NCBI RefSeq assembly: GCF_003855095.1 | Contig: NZ_CP033972.1 | Location: forward strand, 806,001-870,000 | From: Gordonia insulae | Lineage (GTDB): Bacteria > Actinomycetota > Actinomycetes > Mycobacteriales > Mycobacteriaceae | Length of the DNA stretch: 64,000 bases | Direction: 5' to 3' | In this document: piece by piece, positions 51,295 to 60,693 of the stretch | How the letters are laid out: every line of letters starts with the position of its first letter | How positions within the stretch are numbered: the stretch's first letter is position 1 | Notes under the pieces: model-generated | What the model saw: the letters and a program-made list of their open reading frames with translations, nothing else | The model's database searches: none | What the model was told of the DNA's origin: nothing | Made by a program: the position numbers and the translations under genes

Positions 51295-52622
51295 GTTTTC
51301 AGACACCCAATCCCGGCCGTCCCGACACCGGGCGGTCCACCGGCGGCAGTGGCAATCCGCCGCGCCCCGACTCCGGGCGCCCCAACTCCGGACGCACCGG
51401 CGGCGGGCGGGCCGAGGACACCGGAACCATGGCACCCGACGTGCTGGTCGATGACGTCGACGAGGCCGACGGCGCCACCGGGGCACCGACCTCCGAGGCC
51501 AACTACGTCGCGGAGAAGGACAGGTCGTTCCTGTCCCGGCTCTACACCGGAACCGGCGCGTTCGACATCATCGCGAAGCGTCGCACCTGGTACCTGGTCA
51601 CGGCGGCGATCCTGCTGATCTCGATCGGATCGATCGCGATCCGTGGGTTCACGCTCGGTATCGAGTTCGAGGGCGGCACCCAGGTCTCCATCCCGGTGTC
51701 GGCGGGCATCACCTCCGATTCGGTCGAGGAGGTCTTCTCGGCGACCCTCGGCGAGGAGCCGGAGTCGGTGCAGACCGCCGGGTCCGGGTCGAGCGAGACC
51801 GTGCAGGTCCGTACCGAGACGCTGACCATCGCCCAGACCGAGCAGGTGACCCGAGCCCTGGCCGACAAATTCGGTCCGGGGCTGACCGCCGCGGAGGTGA
51901 GTTCCTCCGACGTCAGTTCGACGTGGGGCGGGGAGATCACCGAGAAGATGCTGATCGCCCTGGCCGTGTTCCTGGTGATCGTCTTCGTCTACATCGCCAT
52001 CCGGTTCGACCGGGAGATGTCGACAGCCGCACTGGCGTCGCTGTTCTTCGACATCATCGTCACCGCCGGCATCTACTCGCTGGTCGGCTGGGAGGTCACC
52101 CCGGCGACCGTCATCGGTCTGCTGACCATCCTCGGTTTCTCGATCTACGACACCGTCGTGGTGTTCGACAAGGTCGCGGAGAACACCCGGTCGGTCCTGC
52201 AGACGTCGCGGCGCACGTATGGCGAGCAGGCGAACCTCGCGGTCAACCAGACATTGATGCGTTCGATCAACACCACCATCATCTCGGTGCTGCCGATCAT
52301 CGCGCTGATGGTCATCGCGGTCTGGCTGCTGGGCGTGGGCACCCTGAAGGATCTCGCGCTGATCCAACTCGTCGGCGTGGTCGTCGGTGCGTACTCGTCG
52401 ATCTTCCTGGCGGCGCCGCTCCTGGTGACGCTCAAGGAACGTCGTGAGGACATCTCCCGGCACACCAAGCGCGTGCTGGATCGGCGGGCCCGGGTGGCCG
52501 CCGGTGACGACTATCGTGAGCCGCGTCCGGTCCGGGGGCGCTCGTCCACCGGGCGGACGTCGCGGCGCGCCGAAGCGGACGCACCGCAGGCTCCGACCGG
52601 AAAACGGCGTCGGTCGCGATAA
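51291..52622 (+). CDS. secF: protein translocase subunit SecF
   Basis: A 443-residue partner of SecD. About 85 Gly/Pro/Ser-rich residues precede the first membrane helix ([20 protein letters not shown]). [20 protein letters not shown] is the SecF periplasmic signature. [20 protein letters not shown] carries the D/V-F-D-R-like conserved helix, and [20 protein letters not shown] follows. The C-terminus is an Arg-rich cytosolic tail. The long low-complexity N-terminus is common in actinobacterial SecF. Confidence 0.96.
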   Translation: MSFQTPNPGRPDTGRSTGGSGNPPRPDSGRPNSGRTGGGRAEDTGTMAPDVLVDDVDEADGATGAPTSEANYVAEKDRSFLSRLYTGTGAFDIIAKRRTWYLVTAAILLISIGSIAIRGFTLGIEFEGGTQVSIPVSAGITSDSVEEVFSATLGEEPESVQTAGSGSSETVQVRTETLTIAQTEQVTRALADKFGPGLTAAEVSSSDVSSTWGGEITEKMLIALAVFLVIVFVYIAIRFDREMSTAALASLFFDIIVTAGIYSLVGWEVTPATVIGLLTILGFSIYDTVVVFDKVAENTRSVLQTSRRTYGEQANLAVNQTLMRSINTTIISVLPIIALMVIAVWLLGVGTLKDLALIQLVGVVVGAYSSIFLAAPLLVTLKERREDISRHTKRVLDRRARVAAGDDYREPRPVRGRSSTGRTSRRAEADAPQAPTGKRRRSR

Positions 52623-52625
52623 CCT
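52620..52625 (+). promoter_or_regulatory. candidate -10 box overlapping the secF stop codon
   Basis: TAACCT fits TANNNT; its first three bases are the secF stop TAA. It ends seven bases before GTG 52633, consistent with a leaderless mRNA for the lipoprotein gene. Confidence 0.4.
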
Positions 52626-52632
52626 ACGCGTC

Positions 52633-54345
52633 GTGACTCTGCGGACCGGGGCGGCTGCCCGACGACGAACCGGCCTGTCCGCGACCCTGTTCTCGATGGT
52701 GGGTGTGATCGTGGTCGCCGCGGGCCTGTTGACCGCCTGCGGCGAGGACGGCCCGCCCACCATCGACTACGTGGTGGATGCGCGGATCGACAGCTACAAC
52801 GCCAATACCGTCGATGGCAACGCGTCAGGCGTCCTGATGGCCACCACCCGGATTTTGCCCGGGTTCAGCTATCTCGGCGCGCAGGGGCAGGTCACGCCGG
52901 ATCGCGACATCGGCACCGTGACCCCGGTGCCGGGAGACGGTCTGACCCTGCACTACGAGATCAATCCCGAGGCACGCTATTCCGATGGACAGGCCGTCGA
53001 CTGCGACGACCTCGTCCTCGCGTGGGCGGCGATGAGCGGTCGGTTCCGCGGATTCCGGCCGGCGACGACGGCGGGCTATCGTGACATCGAGCGGATGGAC
53101 TGCAATCCCGGAGACAAGACCGCGACCGCGACCTTCGCGCGCGGCCGCGACTACCGCGACTGGCTGTCCCTGTTCGGCGCGGGAACACTGCTGCCCGCGC
53201 ATGTGATCGCGCGCGACGCGGGCATCCCGGACGTCCTCGACGCGATCCGCGCGACGGATGGGGCGGCCATCACCAAGGTCGCCCGATCCTGGAACAGCGG
53301 CTTCACCTTGACGCCCGGCCCCATCGACGCGGCTCGCTTCCCGTCGTCGGGACCGTATCGGGTGGATCGATACTCGAAGTCCGGTGGTCTCGTGCTGGTG
53401 GCGAACGACAAATGGTGGGGTGATGCGCCGGCCACTCCGCGGATCGTCGTGTGGGGTCGGGGGACCGATGCCGAACGACGCATCCCCGACGGCGCTTTCG
53501 ACGTCGCCGACATCACCGCCGGGCTCACCGGGGACGAGGTGACTCCGTCGGGTACCTCGACACAGCCGCTGCCGCAACCGAATCGGGCCCTGGCGGTCGA
53601 GGAGCTGGTGCTCTCGCAGAGAGGTGTGTTCGCTGATCTGCGCGCCCGGCAGGCGTTCGCGTCGTGCGTGCCGCGGGATGCGTTGGCCCGACAGTTCGGT
53701 CAGGGCGCGCAGGTGTGGAATCTGCGGGTTCTCGCGCCGTCCGACAATCTGGCGGCACAGCTCAACGGCGCGTTCGGGCGGGCGTACTCGCGTCCCGACC
53801 TCCCGCGGGCGCGGACATTGAGCGCCGACCCCGACGGCGCCCGCGCCGGTCCGTTGCGGATCCGGATCGGCTACCTCGCACCGACCGTGCGACGGCAGCA
53901 GATGGTCGCCGCGATGGCCGAGTCGTGTCGGCGGGTGGGCATCGACGTCGTCGATGCGGGTTCACCGGAGATCGCTCCCGGGGCGTTGGGGCGCGACGTG
54001 GACGCGCTGTTGGTCGCCAACGGCGCCGCTTTCGCGGCGGCCGGCGCGGCCAACCCGTCGCGCGACGCCTACCAGCTCCGGGGCGGTGACCCGCTGAACC
54101 TGGGTGGGTTCCGTAGTCCCGAGGTCAGCGGCGCGATCGACGAACTCGTCGCGTCCGATCTCGCTGCCGATCGCCTGCCACTGGTGCGAGCCATCGAGAA
54201 CGCCGCGTGGTCGAGTCTGCCGTCGATCCCGTTGTTCGCCGCGCCCCGCGTCCAGCGGTGGGGCGGTCGGGTCGATAACGTGGTGGCCGGGCTGGGTCGC
54301 AACGGAACCGGATGGAACATGGATCGGTGGACGGTACGTGACTGA
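52633..54345 (+). CDS. ABC-type peptide-binding lipoprotein (SBP family 5, Rv2585c-like)
   Basis: A 570-residue exported binding protein. The signal peptide covers residues 1-35, with VAAGLLTACGED as lipobox (Cys near 36). It follows the DppA/OppA plan: ARIDSYNANTVDGNASGVLM, DGLTLHYEINPEARYSDGQA with the usual S-D-G-x-P/A-V motif, FPSSGPYRVDRYSKSGGLVL, NDKWWGDAPATPRIVVWGRG, and FRSPEVSGAIDELVAS. No permease or ATPase gene is adjacent, so it may serve a distant transporter or act alone. In mycobacteria the equivalent also lies between secF and apt. GTG start without ribosome-binding site. Confidence 0.9.
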   Translation: MTLRTGAAARRRTGLSATLFSMVGVIVVAAGLLTACGEDGPPTIDYVVDARIDSYNANTVDGNASGVLMATTRILPGFSYLGAQGQVTPDRDIGTVTPVPGDGLTLHYEINPEARYSDGQAVDCDDLVLAWAAMSGRFRGFRPATTAGYRDIERMDCNPGDKTATATFARGRDYRDWLSLFGAGTLLPAHVIARDAGIPDVLDAIRATDGAAITKVARSWNSGFTLTPGPIDAARFPSSGPYRVDRYSKSGGLVLVANDKWWGDAPATPRIVVWGRGTDAERRIPDGAFDVADITAGLTGDEVTPSGTSTQPLPQPNRALAVEELVLSQRGVFADLRARQAFASCVPRDALARQFGQGAQVWNLRVLAPSDNLAAQLNGAFGRAYSRPDLPRARTLSADPDGARAGPLRIRIGYLAPTVRRQQMVAAMAESCRRVGIDVVDAGSPEIAPGALGRDVDALLVANGAAFAAAGAANPSRDAYQLRGGDPLNLGGFRSPEVSGAIDELVASDLAADRLPLVRAIENAAWSSLPSIPLFAAPRVQRWGGRVDNVVAGLGRNGTGWNMDRWTVRD

Positions 54346-54934
54346 CGCAGACAACCTTCGGTCGGGACCCGCGGACGACGTGACCGCGCGTGCGCTCGAC
54401 GAGGCACGGGAGGCCATCGCGGTCCATGCGCGGATGGTCGCGGACTTCCCGAAGCCCGGCATCGCCTTCAAGGACCTCACCCCGGTGCTCGCCGACCCGG
54501 TCGGTCTCTCCTCGGTGGTCACCGCGCTCACGCATGGTTGCCGCGGCATCGACCTCGTCGCCGGCATCGACGCGCGCGGGTTCCTCCTCGGGGGCGCGGT
54601 CGCCCGCGAACTCGAGGTCGGCGTGCTGGCGGTTCGTAAGGGCGGCAAGCTGCCCCCGCCTGTGCACAGCGTCGACTACACCCTCGAATACGGCACCGCG
54701 AGTCTGGAGATCCCGGCCAGCGGCATCGACATCACCGGTCAGCGGGTACTCCTGGTGGACGACGTGCTCGCGACCGGCGGCACCGCGGTCGCAGCGGCCG
54801 AACTGCTGCAGCGGGCCGGAGCCCATGTCGTCGGCGTCGCGGTGATCATGGAACTCGATGGCCTCGGTGGCCGCGCGACCATTGCCGACGGGCTGGGCGC
54901 CGACCTGCCGGTTCACGCCGTCACCGTCGGCTGA
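54338..54934 (+). CDS. apt: adenine phosphoribosyltransferase
   Basis: A 198-residue purine salvage enzyme making AMP from adenine and PRPP. MVADFPKPGIAFKDLTPVLA is the adenine-site start, DLVAGIDARGFLLGGAVARE the middle, GVLAVRKGGKLPPPVHSVDY the flexible loop, and VLLVDDVLATGGTAVAAAEL the PRPP-binding motif. GTG 54338 overlaps the lipoprotein stop by eight bases. It lies upstream of rel, an arrangement common in actinobacteria that links purine salvage and (p)ppGpp metabolism. Confidence 0.96.
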   Translation: MTDADNLRSGPADDVTARALDEAREAIAVHARMVADFPKPGIAFKDLTPVLADPVGLSSVVTALTHGCRGIDLVAGIDARGFLLGGAVARELEVGVLAVRKGGKLPPPVHSVDYTLEYGTASLEIPASGIDITGQRVLLVDDVLATGGTAVAAAELLQRAGAHVVGVAVIMELDGLGGRATIADGLGADLPVHAVTVG

Positions 54935-55017
54935 GAGAAGGCCGCGGGTCGTCGGCGACTCCGGACTAGACTCGCGTCAACGATTGTTGTCCGGGACGGA
55001 TGGGAGAGGAGGTCACG

Positions 55018-57492
55018 ATGCACGACGAGATCGACACGAGTGCCCGCGAGGAGAGCGCCGAGGCGCCGGTGACGGAATCGTCCGGCGCGCGACCGGACCG
55101 ACCCCGTGCGCAACCCCGACCGGCCGACCCGGGAGCGGGCGATGCCGCCACGTCCGCCGACGAGCCGCTCACCGTCGGCGCGGGTGCTCAGCGCACACCG
55201 CAACGCGCCGGTTCGGACGCCCTGGGCGCCCCGTCGTCGTCGGCGTCGCGGCGCGTCCGTGCCCGCCTCGCACGCCGGATGACCGCCACCCGTAGCTCGG
55301 TGCGGCCCGTCCTCGAGCCGCTGGTCACGCTGCATCGTGAGATCTACCCGAAGGCCGACGTCGCGCTGCTGCAGCACGCCTACGACGTCGCCGACGAGCG
55401 CCATGACGGACAGACGCGCAAGTCGGGTGACCCGTACATCACCCATCCGCTGGCGGTGGCGACGATTCTCGCCGACCTCGGTATGGACACGACGACGCTC
55501 GTGGCCGCCCTGCTGCACGACACCGTCGAGGACACCGGGTATTCGCTCGAGCAACTCGAGAAGGATTTCGGGGTCGAGGTCGCCCATCTCGTCGACGGCG
55601 TGACCAAGCTGGACAAGGTCGCCCTCGGCAGCGCCGCGGAGGCGGAGACGATCCGCAAGATGATCATCGCGATGGCGCGCGATCCACGCGTGCTGGTGAT
55701 CAAGGTCGCCGACCGGCTGCACAACATGCGGACCATGCGCTTCCTGCCCCCGGAGAAGCAGGCACGCAAGGCGCGCGAGACACTGGAAGTGATTGCGCCG
55801 CTTGCGCATCGGCTCGGTATGGCGACGGTCAAGTGGGAACTCGAGGACCTGTCGTTCGCGATTCTGCATCCCAAGCGGTACGAGGAGATCGTCCGGCTGG
55901 TGGCCGATCGTGCGCCGTCGCGGGACACCTACCTGGCGCGGGTCCGCGCCGACATCAACAACGCACTGGGAGCGGCGCGCATCTCGGCGGCCGTCGAGGG
56001 CAGGCCCAAGCACTACTGGTCGATCTATCAGAAGATGATCGTCAAGGGCCGCGATTTCGACGACATCCACGACCTCGTCGGGGTCCGGATTCTCTGCGAC
56101 GAGGTCCGCGACTGTTACGCCGCGGTCGGCGTGGTGCATTCGCTGTGGCAGCCGATGGCAGGTCGGTTCAAGGATTACATCGCCCAGCCGCGCTTCGGCG
56201 TCTACCAGTCCCTGCACACGACGGTGATCGGGCCGGAGGGCAAGCCGCTCGAGGTGCAGATCCGCACCCAGGAGATGCACCGGACCGCCGAGTTCGGCAT
56301 CGCCGCGCACTGGCGGTACAAGGAGCGACGGGGCAAGAACCCGCGCAAATCCTCCGACGCCGGCGAGATCGACGAGATGGCGTGGATGCGCCAGTTGCTC
56401 GACTGGCAGCGGGAGGCTGCCGATCCGGGCGAATTCCTGGAGTCGCTGCGCTACGACCTCGCGGTGCAGGAGATCTTCGTGTTCACCCCGAAGGGCGACG
56501 TGATCACCCTTCCGGCGGGTTCCACCCCGGTCGACTTCGCTTATGCCGTGCACACCGAGGTCGGACACCGTTGTATCGGCGCCCGCGTCAACGGTCGGTT
56601 GGTCGCACTCGAACGCACCCTGGAGAACGGCGAGGTCATCGAGGTCTTCACCTCGAAGGCGCCCAACGCCGGCCCGTCGAAGGACTGGCAGAATTTCGTC
56701 GTCTCGCCCCGGGCGAAGGCCAAGATCCGCCAGTGGTTCGCCAAGGAACGCCGCGAAGAGGCCCTCGAGACGGGCAAGGACGCCATCGCCAAAGAGGTCC
56801 GTCGAGGCGGATTGCCGTTGCAGCGCTTGATGAGTGCCGAATCGTTGGCGTCGATCGCCAAGGAACTCCGGTACGCCGACGTCACCGCGCTCTACACAGC
56901 GGTGGGGGAGCATCACGTCTCGGCGCGCCATGTCGTGAGCCGTCTGGTGGCCTCGCTCGGTGGCCTCGACGACGCGGTCGACGAGATCGCCGAGCGCTCG
57001 ACCCCGTCGACGCTGCCGACCCGGACACGTCAGGGCGGTGATGCCGGCGTCGTGGTGGAGGGTCTCGACAACGTGATGGCCAAGCTGGCCAAGTGCTGTA
57101 CGCCGGTACCCGGCGACGAGATCCTGGGTTTCGTGACCCGCGGTGGCGGCATCAGCGTGCACCGGACCGACTGCACCAACGCCGAGGCGTTGCGCGGGCA
57201 GTCCGAACGGATCATCGAGGTGACGTGGGCGCCGTCGCCCTCATCGGTCTTCCTGGTGGCCATCCAGGTGGAGGCGCTCGACCGTCATCGCCTGCTGTCC
57301 GACGTCACCAAGGTCCTCGCCGATGAACGTGTGAACATCCTGTCGGCGTCGGTGACCACCAGTCGCGATCGGGTGGCGATCAGCAAGTTCACCTTCGAGA
57401 TGGGCGATCCCAAGCACCTCGGGCACGTACTGAACGTCGTGCGCAACGTCGAGGGTGTCTACGACGTCTACCGGGTGACCTCGGCGGCCTGA
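55018..57492 (+). CDS. rel: bifunctional (p)ppGpp synthetase/hydrolase
   Basis: An 824-residue RSH enzyme. About 90 disordered residues lead into the HD hydrolase: [40 protein letters not shown] with His-Asp. The synthetase has [20 protein letters not shown] (RxKD loop of bifunctional enzymes) and [20 protein letters not shown]...[15 protein letters not shown] follows ([20 protein letters not shown]), then the helical and zinc-finger regions ([20 protein letters not shown]) and a C-terminal ACT domain ([20 protein letters not shown]). AGGAGG lies five bases before ATG 55018. TAGACT at 54967-54972 may be its -10 box. The gene ends in a perfect hairpin. Confidence 0.97.
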   Translation: MHDEIDTSAREESAEAPVTESSGARPDRPRAQPRPADPGAGDAATSADEPLTVGAGAQRTPQRAGSDALGAPSSSASRRVRARLARRMTATRSSVRPVLEPLVTLHREIYPKADVALLQHAYDVADERHDGQTRKSGDPYITHPLAVATILADLGMDTTTLVAALLHDTVEDTGYSLEQLEKDFGVEVAHLVDGVTKLDKVALGSAAEAETIRKMIIAMARDPRVLVIKVADRLHNMRTMRFLPPEKQARKARETLEVIAPLAHRLGMATVKWELEDLSFAILHPKRYEEIVRLVADRAPSRDTYLARVRADINNALGAARISAAVEGRPKHYWSIYQKMIVKGRDFDDIHDLVGVRILCDEVRDCYAAVGVVHSLWQPMAGRFKDYIAQPRFGVYQSLHTTVIGPEGKPLEVQIRTQEMHRTAEFGIAAHWRYKERRGKNPRKSSDAGEIDEMAWMRQLLDWQREAADPGEFLESLRYDLAVQEIFVFTPKGDVITLPAGSTPVDFAYAVHTEVGHRCIGARVNGRLVALERTLENGEVIEVFTSKAPNAGPSKDWQNFVVSPRAKAKIRQWFAKERREEALETGKDAIAKEVRRGGLPLQRLMSAESLASIAKELRYADVTALYTAVGEHHVSARHVVSRLVASLGGLDDAVDEIAERSTPSTLPTRTRQGGDAGVVVEGLDNVMAKLAKCCTPVPGDEILGFVTRGGGISVHRTDCTNAEALRGQSERIIEVTWAPSPSSVFLVAIQVEALDRHRLLSDVTKVLADERVNILSASVTTSRDRVAISKFTFEMGDPKHLGHVLNVVRNVEGVYDVYRVTSAA

Positions 57493-57504
57493 GCCGCCGA
57501 GGTC
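57477..57504. terminator. perfect 12-bp hairpin at the end of rel
   Basis: GACCTCGGCGGC (57477-57488) pairs with GCCGCCGAGGTC (57493-57504); the four-base loop CTGA contains the rel stop codon. It is shared by convergent rel and the cyclophilin gene, 10 bases from the latter's stop. No T-run follows, so a bidirectional intrinsic-like or attenuating stem is the best description. Confidence 0.75.
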
Positions 57505-57514
57505 ATCTCGGGTG

Positions 57515-58453
57515 TCAGTCCTGGCTGCCGGCGTCCACGGTCGCCGTGGCGATGTCGACGGGCTGCTTGGGGCGGCCGTCCTGCGCATTGCCGTTCGGGC
57601 CGGGGGTGAGACCGTTCTTCGCGATCTTGTCCAGCACGGTGAGGCCGCCCGGGTCGACCTTGCCGACGACGGTGTAGTTCGGCGCGAGCTGGCTGTCCTG
57701 GAGGACCAGGAAGAACTGGCTCGAACCCGTATTCGACTGTCCGGTTTGGGGATTGTTGCTGTTCGCGATCGCGACCGTGCCGCGTGGGTAGATCACCGGT
57801 CCCTGCTGGGTCATCGGGTCGGCAGGCTGACCGGCGGGCTTGAGGTCGGTGGGCAGTTCGTCGGGACTCGACCATCCCGGGCCACCCGCGCCGGTCCCGG
57901 TCGGATCGCCGCACTGCAGCACCTTCAGGCTCTCGCTCTCGGTGATCCGGTGACATGGGGAGTTGTTGTAGAAGTTGTTCTCCGCCAACGAGATCACCGC
58001 ACCCGTGTTGCACGGCGCGCCGGTGCGCTGAAGGGTGATCGGGATCGCACCCTGGTTGGTGTCGAGCACCATGTCGGCGGTGCCGTCCTTGAGCTGCTGG
58101 GAGTCGGGCTTGGGCGATGTGCGCTGTTTGGCCTCACCGGCCTTCATCTCGTCGAGGTAGGCCTGCGCCTGGGCGCGTTGATCGGCCGGGACCTCGGCGG
58201 GGACCTCCTTGGGCAACTGATCGAATCGGCTCGGCGTGTCTTCGTAGGCGCACGACGTCCACCGGGCGGCCTCGCGGTCATCGAGGACCTTCTTCACGAT
58301 CAACGTCGTCGCCGTCGCGACGATCGCGACAACCACCACGGTGGAGACCGAGGCGATGATCAGTTTGCGGCGTCGCTTTTCCTGGCGTTCGCGTTCGAGG
58401 CGCTCCTCCAGCTTTCGCTTGGCGGCTTCGCGACGTTCCTCGTTGGTGGACAC
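57515..58453 (-). CDS. ppiB: membrane-anchored cyclophilin-type peptidyl-prolyl isomerase
   Basis: A 312-residue protein. The N-terminus is a charged helix (MSTNEERREAAKRKLEERLE), then one membrane segment at about 31-53 (LIIASVSTVVVVAIVATATT), leaving the rest outside. The cyclophilin domain starts near 125 (DMVLDTNQGAIPITLQRTGA), with NNFYNNSPCHRITESESLKV (catalytic Arg), QTGQSNTGSSQFFLVLQDSQ (SQFF) and APNYTVVGKVDPGGLTVLDK. It resembles Rv2582. Likely role: folding of exported proteins. Convergent with rel. Confidence 0.93.
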   Translation of the reverse strand: MSTNEERREAAKRKLEERLERERQEKRRRKLIIASVSTVVVVAIVATATTLIVKKVLDDREAARWTSCAYEDTPSRFDQLPKEVPAEVPADQRAQAQAYLDEMKAGEAKQRTSPKPDSQQLKDGTADMVLDTNQGAIPITLQRTGAPCNTGAVISLAENNFYNNSPCHRITESESLKVLQCGDPTGTGAGGPGWSSPDELPTDLKPAGQPADPMTQQGPVIYPRGTVAIANSNNPQTGQSNTGSSQFFLVLQDSQLAPNYTVVGKVDPGGLTVLDKIAKNGLTPGPNGNAQDGRPKQPVDIATATVDAGSQD

Positions 58454-58653
58454 GCGGTTGGACCCTCCTGGACTCGTGTGCCGTGGTTCCCCCGGGGGAT
58501 GGGCATGCCGGACGTGCCGTCGAGGCCTCGACCGGCGCTGATGCTACATCGACAGGCCAGTGTGCCAGCCGAACCTGAGAGTTCGATGGCCGGGGCGCGT
58601 GTCGACGACCCCGTGACGAGTGGCGTCACCGGGCCGTTTGCGACAATGGACGG

Positions 58654-59406
58654 ATGCTGATCACCGGATTCGCGGCGGGGATGTTCCAGACCAACTGCTA
58701 TCTCCTCGCCTCCGAGGCGGGCTCCGAAGCGGTCATCATCGACCCGGGGCAGGACGCCGCCCCGCGCGTCCGGGAGTTGCTCGCGGAGCACGACCTCACG
58801 CCGGTCGCGGTGCTGCTCACCCACGGTCACCTCGACCACACGTGGAACGCCGCGGAGCTGTGCGACGAGCACTCGATCCCGGCCTACATCCACCCGGCCG
58901 ACCGGCCGATGCTCGCCGACCCGGGAATGGGTCTCGGCCGGGCGCTGGAGTCGGTGATCGGGTCGCTCGAGTTCCGCGAACCGGAGAAGGTGATCGATTT
59001 CGCCGATGGCGAGGACGTCGATCTCGCGGGCATCCGCATCTCGGTCGACCTGGCACCCGGGCACACCCAGGGTTCGGTGCTCCTCGGCATCGAGGTGCCG
59101 ATCGAGGTGGAACCGGCCGAACGTGCCCCGGGCACGCCCGAGGTGGTCCCGGTGTGCTTCTCCGGTGACGTACTGTTTGCCGGGTCGATCGGGCGTACCG
59201 ACCTGCCCGGCGGAGACCATCAGCAACTGCTCGACTCCATCGGGGACAAATTGTTGCCGCTGCCCGACCACACCCAGGTCCTGCCCGGGCACGGGCCGCA
59301 GACGTCGATCGGGGCGGAGCGGGCGAGTAATCCGTTCCTCGCCGGCATGAGCACACCCGGCTCGTCGACATCGGACACTGTGAAGAAGGGACGATTCGGA
59401 CTGTGA
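58654..59406 (+). CDS. metallo-beta-lactamase-fold hydrolase (glyoxalase II-like, Rv2581c-like)
   Basis: A 250-residue two-zinc hydrolase. [20 protein letters not shown] is the THxHxDH motif, [15 protein letters not shown] supplies the next His, [20 protein letters not shown] the bridging Asp and [20 protein letters not shown] the last His. The architecture fits glyoxalase II/YcbL hydrolases of thioesters. GACAAT ends six bases before ATG 58654, so a leaderless mRNA is possible. Its stop overlaps the hisS GTG start (GTGA). Confidence 0.93.
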   Translation: MLITGFAAGMFQTNCYLLASEAGSEAVIIDPGQDAAPRVRELLAEHDLTPVAVLLTHGHLDHTWNAAELCDEHSIPAYIHPADRPMLADPGMGLGRALESVIGSLEFREPEKVIDFADGEDVDLAGIRISVDLAPGHTQGSVLLGIEVPIEVEPAERAPGTPEVVPVCFSGDVLFAGSIGRTDLPGGDHQQLLDSIGDKLLPLPDHTQVLPGHGPQTSIGAERASNPFLAGMSTPGSSTSDTVKKGRFGL

Positions 59407-60668
59407 GCGCCGACTTCGCCGCGCCGAGAGGCATACCCGACTACTTCCCGCCGAACTCGGCGGACTTCCGCCGGGTCCGCGACACCCTGACCGACGCCGC
59501 CCGCCTGGCCGGTTACGGGCACATCGAACTCCCGATCTTCGAGGACACCGCGCTCTTCGCGCGCGGCGTCGGCGAATCGACCGATGTCGTCAGCAAGGAG
59601 ATGTACACCTTCGCCGACCGGGGCGATCGGTCGGTGACCCTGCGACCGGAGGGCACGGCGGGCGTGATGCGTGCCGTCATCCAGCACGGTCTCGACCGCG
59701 GACAACTCCCGGTCAAGCTGTGCTATGCCGGACCGTTCTTCCGTTACGAGAAGCCGCAGACCGGCCGCTACCGCCAGTTGCAGCAGGTGGGGGTGGAGGC
59801 CATCGGGGTCGACGATCCTGCGCTCGACGCCGAGGTGATCGCGATCGCCGACGAGGGTTACCGTCGCCTCGGATTGTCCGGCTTCCGACTGGAGATCACC
59901 TCGCTGGGCGACAACGAGAGCCGTGGCCCTTATCGAGAAGCGTTGCAGGAGTTCCTGTTCGGTCTGGACCTCGACGAGCCGACCCGCAAGCGCGCGGAGA
60001 TCAACCCGCTGCGCGTGCTCGACGACAAGCGTCCCGAGGTGAAGGCCGCGACGGCCGAGGCGCCCCTGCTCATCGACTTCCTCTCGGACGAGGCACGCAC
60101 GCATTTCGATCTCGTCCTGACCAATCTCAAACGCCTCGGTGTGCCGTACGAGCTCAATCCGCGGCTGGTACGCGGCCTCGACTACTACACGAAGACCACG
60201 TTCGAGTTCGTGCACGACGGACTCGGTGCGCAGTCGGGCATCGGTGGCGGCGGCCGGTACGACGGGCTGATGAAGCAGATCGGCGGCAAGCAGGATCTGT
60301 CGGGCATCGGATTCGGGCTCGGTGTCGACCGCACCATGCTCGCGATGGAGGCCGAAGGTGTCGCCCACGCCGATGTCGCCCGCTGTCAGGTGTTCGGCGT
60401 GCCGCTGGGCGCCGACGCGAAGGCCGAATTGGTCGGCGTCGCAGGACGTTTGCGGGCGGCAGGCATCAGCGTCGACCTGGCATACGGCGACCGTGGCCTC
60501 AAGGGTGCGATGAAGGCGGCCGATCGGTCGGGTGCGCGCCTGGCGCTCGTGCTCGGCGACCGTGAACTCGAGGAGCGACGTATCGAGGTCAAGGATCTGA
60601 GCAATGGTGAGCAGCATGCCCTTTCGCTGGATGGGCTCATCGAGGAGGTCGCCCGCCTGCTCGGGTGA
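59403..60668 (+). CDS. hisS: histidine--tRNA ligase
   Basis: A 421-residue class II synthetase. [20 protein letters not shown] and [20 protein letters not shown] are motif 2, and [20 protein letters not shown] is the HisA signature. [20 protein letters not shown] and [20 protein letters not shown] form motif 3 with the Arg. The anticodon domain (about 325-421) includes [23 protein letters not shown] 59403 overlaps the upstream hydrolase, so the two form one transcript. Confidence 0.97.
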   Translation: MSADFAAPRGIPDYFPPNSADFRRVRDTLTDAARLAGYGHIELPIFEDTALFARGVGESTDVVSKEMYTFADRGDRSVTLRPEGTAGVMRAVIQHGLDRGQLPVKLCYAGPFFRYEKPQTGRYRQLQQVGVEAIGVDDPALDAEVIAIADEGYRRLGLSGFRLEITSLGDNESRGPYREALQEFLFGLDLDEPTRKRAEINPLRVLDDKRPEVKAATAEAPLLIDFLSDEARTHFDLVLTNLKRLGVPYELNPRLVRGLDYYTKTTFEFVHDGLGAQSGIGGGGRYDGLMKQIGGKQDLSGIGFGLGVDRTMLAMEAEGVAHADVARCQVFGVPLGADAKAELVGVAGRLRAAGISVDLAYGDRGLKGAMKAADRSGARLALVLGDRELEERRIEVKDLSNGEQHALSLDGLIEEVARLLG

Positions 60669-60693
60669 TCGGCCGTGAGTTCCTGCCAGGCGT

